From Chloroflexota bacterium (GTDB lineage Bacteria > Chloroflexota > Anaerolineae > Anaerolineales > Villigracilaceae): DNA of 34,233 bases. The stretch lies in contig JAPLGS010000089.1 of NCBI GenBank assembly GCA_026390015.1, positions 1 to 34,233 of the forward strand, in the 5' to 3' direction. The stretch's first letter is position 1; each line of letters opens with the position of its first letter. Shown piece after piece: positions 1-8,152 of the stretch. Both the position numbers and the translations under genes were made by a program. The notes under the pieces are model-generated. The model did no database searches. It was not told the DNA's origin and saw nothing but the letters and a program-made list of their open reading frames with translations.

Positions 1-140
1 AGTTCGTGTCCATGATTGTCCTTCGTGCGGCTTGGTTCTTGATCGTGATTTGAACGCTTCGCTAAACATAGAAGCTCTCGGACTAGAGAGCCTGGGCTTT
101 GCCCTGGAAGCCCCCGCCTTTAGGCGTGGGGAGTAGTCAC
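1..140 (+). mobile_element. Right end of an IS200/IS605-type element
   Basis: The first 140 bases hold the 3' end of a tnpB gene followed at once by a GC-rich imperfect hairpin (arms 111-118 and 123-131, one mismatch) and the sequence GTCAC. Hairpins at the right end just after tnpB are typical of IS200/IS605 elements, where TnpA binds them and where the 3' part of the TnpB guide RNA (omega/reRNA) lies. A second small hairpin, GGGC-TTT-GCCC, lies at 94-104. The exact boundary, taken here as about 140, is inferred. The element would end only about 4 bases before the Shine-Dalgarno sequence of pheA. The left end lies outside the window, so whether it is complete or carries tnpA is unknown. Confidence 0.7.
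2..136 (+). CDS. tnpB: TnpB RNA-guided nuclease, C-terminal fragment (cut by window edge)
   Basis: An open frame entering from the left edge encodes the last 45 residues of a TnpB/OrfB protein and stops at TAG 134-136. It shows the second half of the zinc ribbon (CPSCG) followed by LDRDLNASLNI. This matches the conserved TnpB end, in which the aspartate of the D-R-D-x-N-A motif is the last RuvC catalytic residue. TnpB proteins of IS200/IS605 elements are RNA-guided DNA endonucleases that help the element persist. The frame runs into the right-end hairpin, as is usual for this family. Only the C-terminus is visible, so intactness of the rest cannot be judged. Confidence 0.85.
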   Translation, partial: VRVHDCPSCGLVLDRDLNASLNIEALGLESLGFALEAPAFRRGE

Positions 141-155
141 AAAAAGGAGTTAATC

Positions 156-968
156 ATGAAAGTATCTTTCCAAGGCGAATCAGGCGCGTACAGTGAGCAG
201 GCTGTATTCAATTATTATGGAAGTGTGGAAACCGTTCCATGCGAATCTTTTGATGTGATGTTTGATTCAGTGATGGCTGGCAAAAGCGATGCGGCGCTGG
301 CTCCCATTGAAAATTCACTGGCTGGCAGCATTCACCAGAATTATGATCTGCTTCTGCATCATAATCTTCACATCGTGGGGGAGTACTTTCTGCGTGTGCA
401 GCATTGTTTGATCACCATGCCGGGGGTAAAAATGGAAGATATCAAAAAAGCGATCAGTCATCCGCAGGCGCTGGGACAGTGCGCCGTTTATTTGCGGACT
501 CGTAGAATCAAAGCGGAACAGGTTTACGATACAGCCGGAAGTGTAAAAATGCTCAAAGAGTCTGGTGCGCTTGATGTTGCCGCAATTGCGTCGAAGCGGG
601 CGGCTGAGTTATACGGAATGCAAATTCTGGAGGAAAGCATTGAGGATAACCCTGAAAACTATACGCGTTTTCTCGCCATCCAACGGGAAGCAACCATCCC
701 TGAAGGCAAAGCGAAAACTTCGATTGTTTTTACGCTCAAGAATGTCCCTGGCGCATTGTTCAAAGCATTGAGTGTCTTTGCATTGCGTGATATTGACTTG
801 ACAAAGATCGAATCTCGTCCTTTGCAAGGCAAGCCTTGGGAATATTTATTTTATATTGATTTCATTGGCGCTATGCACGAGGAAACATCCAAACGTGCCC
901 TGGACCATTTGGGAGAATATGCGTTGATGCTGCGTGTGTTGGGTTCCTATCCGCGATTTAAGAGATAG
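156..968 (+). CDS. pheA: Prephenate dehydratase (phenylalanine biosynthesis)
   Basis: This 270-residue protein converts prephenate to phenylpyruvate in the cytoplasm. It has the two-part layout of monofunctional PheA: a periplasmic-binding-like catalytic domain (about 1-178) with the TRF motif at 170-172 (Thr essential in the family), then an ACT domain with GALF (199-202) and ESRP (219-222), which bind phenylalanine for feedback inhibition. The start at ATG 156 follows AAGGAG at 144-149; an upstream TTG in the same frame lies inside the IS end and is unlikely to be used. The gene stands alone, bordered upstream by an IS200/IS605 right end, so its promoter may lie in or before the element. 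No terminator is obvious in 969-1073. Confidence 0.95.
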   Translation: MKVSFQGESGAYSEQAVFNYYGSVETVPCESFDVMFDSVMAGKSDAALAPIENSLAGSIHQNYDLLLHHNLHIVGEYFLRVQHCLITMPGVKMEDIKKAISHPQALGQCAVYLRTRRIKAEQVYDTAGSVKMLKESGALDVAAIASKRAAELYGMQILEESIEDNPENYTRFLAIQREATIPEGKAKTSIVFTLKNVPGALFKALSVFALRDIDLTKIESRPLQGKPWEYLFYIDFIGAMHEETSKRALDHLGEYALMLRVLGSYPRFKR

Positions 969-1073
969 AGTGTGCCTCAGCAGTTCATTTAATATTACGG
1001 CGTGATTTCCCTCCGTGTGTTTTGCGAGTGGTATTTAAAACCTTCAGAGTGGAAAATTGCCCAGATAAAATCA

Positions 1074-1101
1074 TTGACTCATTTCATTTTTCGAGTAGAA
1101 T
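1074..1101 (+). promoter_or_regulatory. Promoter of the arginine operon
   Basis: TTGACT (1074-1079) and TAGAAT (1096-1101) are separated by 16 bp, a good sigma-70-type match. Transcription should start near 1108, only about 4 bases before the ATG of a leader peptide. It lies 228 bp upstream of argG, leaving room for an attenuator. The stretch 969-1073 before it shows nothing I can identify. Confidence 0.7.
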
Positions 1102-1111
1102 ACCGCCCATC

Positions 1112-1201
1112 ATGTTTATGCTTTTTGCTCTCCCGCGTACACGTCGTCCGAAATCAACTCTCCGAGAAGGTCGGGATTTTTTTGTTTTGATTGTGCGATG
1201 A
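1112..1201 (+). CDS. Arginine-codon leader peptide of the argG operon (29 aa)
   Basis: A small open frame starts at ATG 1112, about 4 bases from the predicted transcription start and without a Shine-Dalgarno sequence, and stops at TGA 1199-1201. Near its start it encodes Pro-Arg-Thr-Arg-Arg-Pro (Arg codons at 1136, 1142 and 1145), with further Arg codons at 1063-1065 equivalents CGA 1163, CGG 1172 and CGA 1196. Arginine codons clustered in a short frame before a terminator and arginine genes are the hallmark of ribosome-mediated attenuation. A ribosome halted at 1136-1147 would leave 1158-1170 exposed, which is exactly the segment complementary to the terminator. The peptide itself probably has no function other than being translated. 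The assignment rests on architecture; I know of no described homologue. Confidence 0.6.
   Translation: MFMLFALPRTRRPKSTLREGRDFFVLIVR
1158..1170 (+). promoter_or_regulatory. Candidate antiterminator segment of the argG attenuator
   Basis: Bases 1160-1170 (CTCCGAGAAGG) are the exact reverse complement of 1253-1263, which cover the loop and part of the 3' arm of the downstream terminator. With one G-U pair the helix extends to 13 bp (1158-1170 with 1253-1265). Pairing would prevent the terminator from closing. The same segment can form a small local hairpin (1161-1165 with 1171-1175) followed by seven T, giving a competing structure. Confidence 0.55.
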
Positions 1202-1243
1202 GTAACGCAACAGTGAGCTAACAGACGGTCACAAGTCAACCCA

Positions 1244-1278
1244 AACAGCCCTCCTTCTCGGAGGGCTGTTTTTATTTT
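1244..1278 (+). terminator. Intrinsic terminator in the argG leader (attenuator)
   Basis: A perfect 11-bp stem (AACAGCCCTCC, 1244-1254, with 1260-1270) with loop TTCTC is followed by TTTATTTT. It sits between the promoter at 1074 and argG at 1329 with no gene between apart from the leader peptide, so it should act as a conditional terminator of the operon, not as the end of pheA. Confidence 0.8.
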
Positions 1279-1328
1279 CCCCTTTTCCTCTCCCAGAGGC
1301 AGAGGAAATCAAATACCAGGAGAAACAA

Positions 1329-2600
1329 ATGAATTCCAAACCGAAGCCGCAAGTTAAGAAAGTCGTCCTCGCTTATTCAGGCGGACTGGATACATCCGTG
1401 ATCGTGCCGTGGCTCAAAGAGAACTATGGCTGTGAAGTAATCTGCTTTTGCGCCGATGTGGGGCAGGTTGATGAGGACATGCGCGGTCTAGAACAGAAAG
1501 CCATCAACAGCGGCGCGAGTCAATGCATCATCCACGACATGAAGGAAGAGTTCGCTGCCGAATATCTTTTTCCAATGCTCAAAGCGGGGGCGGTCTATGA
1601 ACACAAGTATTTATTGGGCACATCAGTGGCCCGCCCATTAATTGCAAAACATCTCGTTGATGTGGCTCACGAAGTCGGCGCAGATGCGATCGCGCACGGC
1701 GCGACAGGCAAGGGTAATGATCAGGTTCGTTTCGAGTTAACTGTCATGGCGCTTGACCCACGTCTCAAGATCATTGCTCCATGGCGCGAGTGGGATATCC
1801 GCTCGCGTGAAGATGCGATCGCGTATGCCGCGAAACATAATGTGCCCGTCACCGCCACCATCAAATCCATTTACAGCCGCGACTCAAATCTCTGGCATCT
1901 TTCGCATGAGGGCGGTTTGCTCGAAGACCCGTGGAATGAACCTGAAGAAGCGATGTTCCAACTTTCCACTTCACCAGAGAATGCTCCAGAAGAAGGCGCG
2001 TATGTCGAGATCGAATTTGAAAGCGGCAACCCGATCGCGGTGAATGGCGAGAAACTTTCAGCTGCAAAAATTGTTGAAACGCTGAATGTCATTGGCGGCG
2101 CGCACGGCATTGGCCGCGTTGACCTGGTTGAGAATCGACTCGTCGGCATGAAGTCGCATGGCGTCTATGAAACTCCTGGCGGCACCATTCTGCTTTACGC
2201 GCATCGCGAACTTGAGTCACTTGTCATCGACCGCGAAACAATGCACTTCAAGGAAATGGTCGCGGTGAAATATGCCGAGGTCACATACAACGGATTGTGG
2301 TTCACGCCTCTTCGCGAAGCAATTGACGCCTTTGTTAATTCCATCCAGGGCCCTGTCACGGGGCTCGTGCGCCTCAAACTTTACAAAGGCAACATCATCA
2401 CCGCGGGCCGCAAGTCGCCGTTTAGTTTGTATCGCGAAGATTTTGCAACTTTTGGCGAAGAGGATGTCTACGACCAAAGTCACGCCGAGGGTTTCATTCG
2501 CCTATTTGGCCTTAGCCTAAAAGTTCGCGCGATGAACGGACTGCCCGTTTCTGGTCTCGATATGCCCAAACCTGATTATTCGAAATTCAAACGAGATTAG
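1329..2600 (+). CDS. argG: Argininosuccinate synthase
   Basis: This 423-residue enzyme joins citrulline and aspartate with ATP to form argininosuccinate, the penultimate step of arginine synthesis. The N-terminal nucleotide-binding P-loop SGGLDTS is at residues 17-23, and further family blocks include [12 protein letters not shown] and the C-terminal [12 protein letters not shown]. Length is normal or slightly longer than the roughly 400 residues of the family. The start follows AGGAG at 1319-1323. It is the first structural gene of an eight-gene arginine operon, preceded by a leader-peptide attenuator. The gap to argH holds a copy of an octamer repeat. Confidence 0.97.
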   Translation: MNSKPKPQVKKVVLAYSGGLDTSVIVPWLKENYGCEVICFCADVGQVDEDMRGLEQKAINSGASQCIIHDMKEEFAAEYLFPMLKAGAVYEHKYLLGTSVARPLIAKHLVDVAHEVGADAIAHGATGKGNDQVRFELTVMALDPRLKIIAPWREWDIRSREDAIAYAAKHNVPVTATIKSIYSRDSNLWHLSHEGGLLEDPWNEPEEAMFQLSTSPENAPEEGAYVEIEFESGNPIAVNGEKLSAAKIVETLNVIGGAHGIGRVDLVENRLVGMKSHGVYETPGGTILLYAHRELESLVIDRETMHFKEMVAVKYAEVTYNGLWFTPLREAIDAFVNSIQGPVTGLVRLKLYKGNIITAGRKSPFSLYREDFATFGEEDVYDQSHAEGFIRLFGLSLKVRAMNGLPVSGLDMPKPDYSKFKRD

Positions 2601-2620
2601 GTAAACACGTACACAAGGAG
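2600..2620 (+). repeat. Two-unit remnant of the RGTANACA octamer repeat
   Basis: GGTAAACA (2600-2607) and CGTACACA (2608-2615) are two successive octamers of the same degenerate word found in larger inverted arrays at 10180-10238 and 26734-26806. The unit begins in the argG stop codon and its right edge runs into AGGAG, the ribosome-binding site of argH, so the repeat forms the whole intergenic spacer. Confidence 0.55.
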
Positions 2621-2625
2621 TTCAG

Positions 2626-3987
2626 ATGACCCTCTGGGGCGGACGCTTTTCAACAAAATTAAACGATCAAGCCTGGGATCTCAATTCATCCCTGCCCGTC
2701 GATCAGCGCATGGCAATTCAAGATGTGGATGGTTCGCTTGCGTGGGCGAGTGCTTTGCACAAGGCAAATATTCTTTCGGATGAAGAATACACTTCGATCT
2801 CGCTCGGGCTTGATACTGTCAAAGGAGAATTCGCTTCGGGCAAGTTTCTCTTCGTCCCCTCCGATGAAGATATTCACACCGCCGTCGAGCGCCGCCTCAC
2901 GGAACTGATTGGCGTGACCGCAGGAAAACTCCACACAGGACGCAGCCGTAACGATCAAGTCGCCACCGATTTCAGGTTGTGGATGCTGCAAGCCATCCCT
3001 CATCTGCTTTCTGCATTCAGTCTTCTGCAAGCTACGCTCTTGGAACAAGCCGAACTTGCAGGCGAGACTCTCATGCCTGGTTACACTCATCTGCAACGCG
3101 CCCAACCGATCCTGCTTTCACATTGGTGGCTGAGTCATTATCATCCACTTCAACGTGACCGCGAACGACTAACCGATTTAATTAAACGTGTTTCGATATT
3201 GCCTCTTGGAAGCGGAGCGCTCGCTGGCACGCCCATCCCCGTGGATCGCGCCGCGCTGGCTGAGTCACTTGGATTTGCAGTCGCTTCGCCCAATAGCCTC
3301 GACTCTGTTTCAGATAGAGATTTCGCCGCTGAGTTCTTATTCTGCGCCACAATGACAGGTATTCATCTGAGTAAACTTTCGGAGCAAATTGTTTTGTACA
3401 CCAGCGCTGAATTCGGTTTCTTCGAACTTTCTGATGCATTCTCAACGGGTTCGAGTCTAATGCCGCAGAAAAAAAATCCAGATGTATTTGAACTCACACG
3501 CGGCAAGGCTGGCACGTTGATCGGTTTGTTGACAGGGCTGCTCGCAACACTCAAAGGTTTGCCCTCCGCCTATGATAAAGATTTACAGGAAGATAAAGCG
3601 CCTGTTTTTGCGGCAATCGATACATTGCTTGCAGTCCTTCCAGTTATCGCTGGCGCGCTGCGGACGATCACTACGAAACCTGAACGAATGCGAAACGCGA
3701 TCGACTCGTTCATGATGGCGACCGATCTGGCGGATTATCTCGTCAGCAAGGGAATCCCGTTTCGAGAGACTCATGTCATTGCTGGAAAAGCTGTCCGCGT
3801 GGCTGGCGAGAAAAATATTCAGTTGGAGGAACTGTCACTCGAAGCGTATCAGGCGCTCAGTCTTGCATTTGAAGCGGATGTGTATCAGGTTTTCGACCCG
3901 CTGAAATCCATCGAAAAAAGAAATGCGATTGGCGGTACGAGTCTCCAATCTGTAAAAAATCAAATACAACAAATCAAAGGAGATTAA
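2626..3987 (+). CDS. argH: Argininosuccinate lyase
   Basis: This 453-residue member of the fumarase/aspartase superfamily splits argininosuccinate into arginine and fumarate. It starts with the typical LWGGRFS, has TGRSRNDQVATD (substrate binding, about 105-116), PGYTHLQRAQP, and the superfamily signature GSSLMPQKKNPD (about 276-287) with the mobile catalytic serine loop. Length is normal. ATG 2626 follows AAGGAG with good spacing. It is followed after 3 bases by lysW, whose ribosome-binding site AAAGGAG lies inside the argH end, so the two are probably translationally coupled. Confidence 0.97.
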   Translation: MTLWGGRFSTKLNDQAWDLNSSLPVDQRMAIQDVDGSLAWASALHKANILSDEEYTSISLGLDTVKGEFASGKFLFVPSDEDIHTAVERRLTELIGVTAGKLHTGRSRNDQVATDFRLWMLQAIPHLLSAFSLLQATLLEQAELAGETLMPGYTHLQRAQPILLSHWWLSHYHPLQRDRERLTDLIKRVSILPLGSGALAGTPIPVDRAALAESLGFAVASPNSLDSVSDRDFAAEFLFCATMTGIHLSKLSEQIVLYTSAEFGFFELSDAFSTGSSLMPQKKNPDVFELTRGKAGTLIGLLTGLLATLKGLPSAYDKDLQEDKAPVFAAIDTLLAVLPVIAGALRTITTKPERMRNAIDSFMMATDLADYLVSKGIPFRETHVIAGKAVRVAGEKNIQLEELSLEAYQALSLAFEADVYQVFDPLKSIEKRNAIGGTSLQSVKNQIQQIKGD

Positions 3988-3990
3988 AAA

Positions 3991-4161
3991 ATGTCTACTA
4001 TAACCTGCCCTGAATGTGAAGCCCAAGTTGGATTGGATGATGGGACCGAAGTTGGTGAGATCATTATCTGTTCTGATTGCGGTGTTGATCTCGAAATAAT
4101 TGCGCTTGAGCCCGCCGCTGTGCAACTCGCGCCCATGGAACAGGAAGATTGGGGAGAATAG
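3991..4161 (+). CDS. lysW: LysW-type amino-group carrier protein (56 aa)
   Basis: This small acidic protein carries pathway intermediates attached to its C-terminal glutamate. It has a zinc-ribbon pattern, CPEC at residues 6-9 and CSDC at 27-30, and ends in EDWGE, the conserved tail whose terminal Glu is ligated by LysX/ArgX. In this pathway family the carrier protects the amino group of glutamate or alpha-aminoadipate and presents the intermediates to the later enzymes through its acidic globular domain. Its place after argG-argH and before lysX-lysY-lysZ-lysJ-lysK makes it the carrier for ornithine/arginine synthesis here (inference). Start ATG 3991 with AAAGGAG upstream. Confidence 0.95.
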   Translation: MSTITCPECEAQVGLDDGTEVGEIIICSDCGVDLEIIALEPAAVQLAPMEQEDWGE

Positions 4162-4217
4162 CAGAAAGCGGAGGGCGGAATGCAGAAAAAAATCTGCCTT
4201 CTGTTTTCTGCATTCTC
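4161..4217 (+). repeat. Degenerate heptamer array with inverted copy between lysW and lysX
   Basis: Four successive heptamers of the pattern GCRGARN (GCAGAAA, GCGGAGG, GCGGAAT, GCAGAAA; 4161-4188) are followed by the inverted words TCTGCCT, TCTGTTT, TCTGCAT. The 12-base arms GAATGCAGAAAA (4178-4189) and TTTTCTGCATTC (4204-4215) are exact inverted copies, so the transcript can form a stem-loop between the two genes. It fills nearly the whole gap between lysW and lysX. Confidence 0.7.
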
Positions 4218-4230
4218 TTGGATGGTCATT

Positions 4231-5100
4231 ATGCAAAAGAGATTGAAGATCGGCGTTTTATATTCACGTGTGCGTGTGGAAGAAAAATGGATTTTCGCGG
4301 CGATGGAAAAACGCGGCATTGATTATGAAAGACTCGATGACCGCGTGATTTCATTTGACCTGGAAAATCCTGAACCGTGGCGCGCGTTTGACGCTGTGCT
4401 CGAGCGCAGCATCAGCTACACAAGCGGATTATATGCCCTGCGATTGTTGAACGCATTCGGCGTGCCGACGGTCAACACTGCGCTGGTGGCTGAAATTTGC
4501 GGGGACAAATTGACCACCTCCGCGATGCTGGCGAAGGCGGGCGTGGCGCAACCGCGCAATGTGGTGGCATTCACGCCTGAGGCCGCGTTGGAAGCGATCG
4601 AAGCGTTTGGTTATCCCGTTGTTTTGAAACCCGTTGTCGGTTCGTGGGGACGATTGCTGGCAAAGATCAATGACCGTGACGCGGCGGAAGCGGTGCTTGA
4701 ACACAAGGCCACGCTCGGTTCGGTACAACATTCAGTTTTTTATATTCAGGAATTTATCGAGAAGCCAGGCCGAGACATCCGCGCGATCGTGATCGGTGAA
4801 CGCGTGGTGACGGCCATGTATCGTAAATCTGAGCATTGGATCACGAACACAGCGCGCGGAGGCGAAGGCGAGTTGTGTCCCATCACACCTGAGATTGAAG
4901 AGCTGTGTTTGAAAGCGACCGCCGCTGTCGGCGGCGGCGTTTTAGCCGTCGACCTGGTCGAACATCCTCAAAAGGGATTGGTTGTCAATGAGATCAATCA
5001 CACGATGGAATTTCATACAATGCAGCCTGTCAGCGGAATCGATATCGCAGGTGAGATCGTGGAATACGTAATAGCAAATACAAACATGAGGGATGAATGA
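4231..5100 (+). CDS. lysX: LysW ligase, ATP-grasp (LysX/ArgX family)
   Basis: An ATP-grasp enzyme of 289 residues that ligates the alpha-amino group of glutamate (arginine branch) or alpha-aminoadipate (lysine branch) to the C-terminal Glu of LysW. The family start [10 protein letters not shown], the ATP-grasp core [14 protein letters not shown] and the metal-binding end [10 protein letters not shown] are visible. ATG 4231 is chosen because homologues begin directly before the KIGVLYSR strand; the frame is open to 4180, but that extension is encoded by an intergenic repeat. The ribosome-binding site is weak (GGATGG). It overlaps lysY by 4 bases (ATGA). Operon context favours the glutamate-specific ArgX role, but I cannot prove substrate choice from sequence alone. 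Confidence 0.92.
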   Translation: MQKRLKIGVLYSRVRVEEKWIFAAMEKRGIDYERLDDRVISFDLENPEPWRAFDAVLERSISYTSGLYALRLLNAFGVPTVNTALVAEICGDKLTTSAMLAKAGVAQPRNVVAFTPEAALEAIEAFGYPVVLKPVVGSWGRLLAKINDRDAAEAVLEHKATLGSVQHSVFYIQEFIEKPGRDIRAIVIGERVVTAMYRKSEHWITNTARGGEGELCPITPEIEELCLKATAAVGGGVLAVDLVEHPQKGLVVNEINHTMEFHTMQPVSGIDIAGEIVEYVIANTNMRDE

Positions 5101-6155
5101 TGAACGCTTCGCGTGAATTAAAATTAACGGTTTCCATTATCGGCGGTTCGGGATATGGCGGCGGGGAACTGTTGCGCTTACTGTTGGGTCATCCCAATCT
5201 GGAAGTGAAGCAAGTCACGTCACGCTCGCATTTGGGTGAGTATGTCTATCAAGTCCACCCAAATCTACGAAAGCGGACTCAACTCAAGTTCAGCGATCCT
5301 GCCGTGCTGGAACCTGTGGATGTTTTGTTCCTCGCCCAGCCGCATGGACAGGCTCAGCATAACATCGAGCAATATGTAAAATTGGGAACGAAGATCATTG
5401 ACCTCGCCGCAGATTTCCGCCTGCGAGATGCGGCGTTATATGAGAAATGGTACGGCGAAAAACATTCTGCGCCTGAGTGGCTGAGCAAGTTTGTATACGG
5501 TCTTCCCGAACTTCATCGCGACGAGATATCCAAGGCCAGTTATATCAGTGGCGTCGGGTGCAATGCCACGGCGGGCAACCTCGCGCTGTTGCCATTGGTC
5601 AAAGCGGATTTGATCGATTTATCGGCGTCTGTGATTATTGAAATAAAAGTTGGTTCATCAGAAGGCGGCGCCGAAGTAAATTCTGGTTCGCACCACGCGG
5701 AACGCGCGAATGTGATTCGAACATTCTCCGCGTTTGGGCATCGTCACACCGCGGAAGTGATTCAGGAAATGGGAGTGCAAGACGTTTCATTAACGATGAC
5801 CGCTGTGGATTTAGTCCGCGGGGTATTGGCGACGGCTCATGCGAAAGTGAAAACTGGTGTTGTCACTAAAGACTTGTGGAAAGCCTATCGCGCAGTGGCG
5901 AATGAAAATCCGTTCGTGCGTGTGGTCAAGGAACAGCGTGGAATTTACCGTGTGCCCGAGCCGAAAATTTTGGCTGGATCAAATTATGCCGACCTCGGTT
6001 TTGATTTGGACGAGAACAACGGTCATGTTGTTTCTATGTGCGCGATCGATAACTTGATGAAGGGCGCGGCTGGTACAGCGCTGCAGTGTATGAATTTGAT
6101 GATGGGCTGGGATGAGACTCTTGGGTTGGAGTTCGCGGGCTTACATCCAATTTAA
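5097..6155 (+). CDS. lysY: LysW-gamma-glutamyl/aminoadipyl phosphate reductase (LysY/ArgC family)
   Basis: This 352-residue NADPH-dependent enzyme of the ArgC family reduces the LysW-bound acyl phosphate to the semialdehyde. The Rossmann motif [18 protein letters not shown] is at the N-terminus, the catalytic cysteine lies in GVGCNATAG (about residue 155), and [10 protein letters not shown] matches the family histidine region. It starts in a 4-base overlap with lysX at ATG 5097; a second ATG at 5100 is equally possible and would shorten it by one residue. Sequence favours the LysY type used with LysW over the N-acetylglutamate ArgC, judging from the neighbours. Confidence 0.93.
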   Translation: MMNASRELKLTVSIIGGSGYGGGELLRLLLGHPNLEVKQVTSRSHLGEYVYQVHPNLRKRTQLKFSDPAVLEPVDVLFLAQPHGQAQHNIEQYVKLGTKIIDLAADFRLRDAALYEKWYGEKHSAPEWLSKFVYGLPELHRDEISKASYISGVGCNATAGNLALLPLVKADLIDLSASVIIEIKVGSSEGGAEVNSGSHHAERANVIRTFSAFGHRHTAEVIQEMGVQDVSLTMTAVDLVRGVLATAHAKVKTGVVTKDLWKAYRAVANENPFVRVVKEQRGIYRVPEPKILAGSNYADLGFDLDENNGHVVSMCAIDNLMKGAAGTALQCMNLMMGWDETLGLEFAGLHPI

Positions 6156-6164
6156 GGATGAATT

Positions 6165-6980
6165 ATGAAGGATGAAATTATTGTTGTAAAACTTGGCGGA
6201 ACGGAAGGCGTGGATTTCTCCGCGATCTGCGCCGATGCCGCCGAATTATTGAAGCAAGGCAGACATCTTGTTTTTGTGCATGGCGGATCTGCCGAAGCAA
6301 ATGCGCTCGGAGAAGCCCTGGGCGCGCCGCCGAAGATGATCACTTCGCCTTCGGGATACACGTCACGTTACACCGATCGTAAGACGCTGGAAATATTTTT
6401 GATGGCGGTCAATGGTAAGATCAATTCGCTGCTGACAGAGCAATTGCAAATGTTGGGAATCAACGCGTTTGGGTTGTGCGGACTCGATGGAAAACTTTTA
6501 CAAGCCACACGAAAAGAATCTGTTCAGAGTGTGGAGCATGGCAAGCGCAAAATTATCCGTGACGATTACACAGGCAAGATCGATACAGTAAACAGTGAGC
6601 TACTTTTGATGTTGTTGAACGCGGGATATTTGCCAGTCATAGCGCCTGTGGCGGTCAGTGAAAAAGGTGAGGCTCTCAACGTGGATGCAGATCGCGCGGC
6701 GGCGATGGTGGCATCCGCGCTCAAGGCGGAGACTTTGCTATTGCTGACAGCGGTGTCGGGGCTGATGAAAAATTTCCCAGACGAGTCAACGCTCATTCGG
6801 CAGCTGCCGCAGAGTCAACTTTCGGCGGCGAGCGAAGCGGCGCTCGGTCGCATGAAGAAAAAAGTTTTAGGCGCGCAGGAAGCGCTTCAGGGCGGTGTCA
6901 GTCGCGTCATCATCGCGGACGGACGAATTCAAAATCCAATCTCAAATGCTTTGGCAGGAAACGGAACGGTGATCGAATGA
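6165..6980 (+). CDS. lysZ: LysW-glutamate/aminoadipate kinase (LysZ/ArgB family)
   Basis: An amino-acid kinase of 271 residues that phosphorylates the side-chain carboxyl of the LysW-bound amino acid. It shows VVKLGGTEG at the start (nucleotide-binding lysine), the HGGSAEANALGEALG glycine-rich loop and the Asp-containing NVDADRAAAMVA block. The size fits the LysZ subfamily, slightly shorter than classical N-acetylglutamate kinases. ATG 6165 follows AAGGATG. The 3' end overlaps lysJ by 4 bases (ATGA), so translation is likely coupled. Confidence 0.93.
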   Translation: MKDEIIVVKLGGTEGVDFSAICADAAELLKQGRHLVFVHGGSAEANALGEALGAPPKMITSPSGYTSRYTDRKTLEIFLMAVNGKINSLLTEQLQMLGINAFGLCGLDGKLLQATRKESVQSVEHGKRKIIRDDYTGKIDTVNSELLLMLLNAGYLPVIAPVAVSEKGEALNVDADRAAAMVASALKAETLLLLTAVSGLMKNFPDESTLIRQLPQSQLSAASEAALGRMKKKVLGAQEALQGGVSRVIIADGRIQNPISNALAGNGTVIE

Positions 6981-8152
6981 ACAAACAGGAAATTATTGAT
7001 ATCGAAACAAAGCACACTTCTGGCGTGTATGCCAAGCAAACGCTGACTATCGTACGCGGACAAGGCGCGTCGTTGTTTGACGTGGACGGTGTGGAATATT
7101 TGGATTGCTCTTCTGGACATGGCGTTGCCAATCTCGGTCACGCTCACCAAAAAATTGCGGAGGCGATCTATAAGCAGGCGAATACGCTGATAACTTTGTT
7201 CGAGACTTTTCCGAATGACAAACGCGCAGAGTTAATGAAGAAGATCACTTCGCTGGTGGCTGGCTTGGATAAAGTTTTCCTTTGCAACTCAGGGACAGAA
7301 TCTGTTGAAGCCGCGTTCAAATTTGCGCGAATTTCAACGGGACGAAAAAATATCGTCGCGGCCATGCGGGCTTTTCATGGCAGAACTTATGGTTCACTCT
7401 CTGCGACATACAATAAAAAATATCGGGAAGGTTTTGAACCGCTGGTGCCTGGGTTTAGTCATGTGGCGTACAACAATGTTGAAGCATTGGACAAAGCTGT
7501 CAATGAAGAAACCGCCGCCGTGATTTTAGAAGTTATGCAAGGCGAAGGCGGCGTGTATCCCGCAACAGCGGAATACATTCAGGCCGCGCGGCGGATCTGC
7601 GATGAGCGCGGCGCGTTATTGATCGTGGACGAGATCCAAACAGGATTTGGCCGCACAGGCAGGATGTTCGCGATTCAACATTTCGGCGTCACGCCTGATC
7701 TGTTGGTTTGTGCCAAGTCGCTTGCTGGAGGCGTGCCGATGGGCGCGGTCTTGATTGGTCACAGCGTGAAAAATCTAACTCCAGGTGTACACGGCTCAAC
7801 CTTTGGCGGGAATCCGCTTTCGTGTGCTGCGGCAGTCGCGGCGTTGGGCGTGATGGAGGAGGAAGACCTGCCAGGTCAAGCCGCGGCGAAAGGCAAATAC
7901 TTGATGGATAAGTTGAAGAAGATCGAATCTCCCAACATCCGTGAAGTGCGCGGAATGGGATTGATGATCGGCATTGAAATGAAACAGAAAGTTGCACCAT
8001 ATATTAAGATTCTGCAGGAGAAAAAGATCATCGCTTTGAATGCGGGCATGACGGTGATCCGTCTGTTGCCTCCACTGGTGATAACCTACGAGCAGATCGA
8101 TCATCTGGTGGATGTGTTTACCGAAGTTTTGACTCAAGAAGCAAATGACTGA
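6977..8152 (+). CDS. lysJ: LysW-gamma-semialdehyde aminotransferase (LysJ/ArgD family)
   Basis: A class-III PLP aminotransferase of 391 residues that converts the LysW-bound semialdehyde to LysW-ornithine (or LysW-lysine) using glutamate. It has the cofactor signature [19 protein letters not shown] and the PLP lysine in [16 protein letters not shown] (about residue 248). [16 protein letters not shown] is the phosphate-binding region and [15 protein letters not shown] the C-terminal substrate loop. Its start overlaps the lysZ stop and its end overlaps lysK by 8 bases, continuing the tight operon. Confidence 0.94.
   Translation: MNKQEIIDIETKHTSGVYAKQTLTIVRGQGASLFDVDGVEYLDCSSGHGVANLGHAHQKIAEAIYKQANTLITLFETFPNDKRAELMKKITSLVAGLDKVFLCNSGTESVEAAFKFARISTGRKNIVAAMRAFHGRTYGSLSATYNKKYREGFEPLVPGFSHVAYNNVEALDKAVNEETAAVILEVMQGEGGVYPATAEYIQAARRICDERGALLIVDEIQTGFGRTGRMFAIQHFGVTPDLLVCAKSLAGGVPMGAVLIGHSVKNLTPGVHGSTFGGNPLSCAAAVAALGVMEEEDLPGQAAAKGKYLMDKLKKIESPNIREVRGMGLMIGIEMKQKVAPYIKILQEKKIIALNAGMTVIRLLPPLVITYEQIDHLVDVFTEVLTQEAND

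Noticed and set aside
1002-1190. 62-residue frame between pheA and argG
   Set aside because: It begins upstream of the operon promoter and overlaps the Arg leader peptide in another frame, with no family resemblance or ribosome-binding site.
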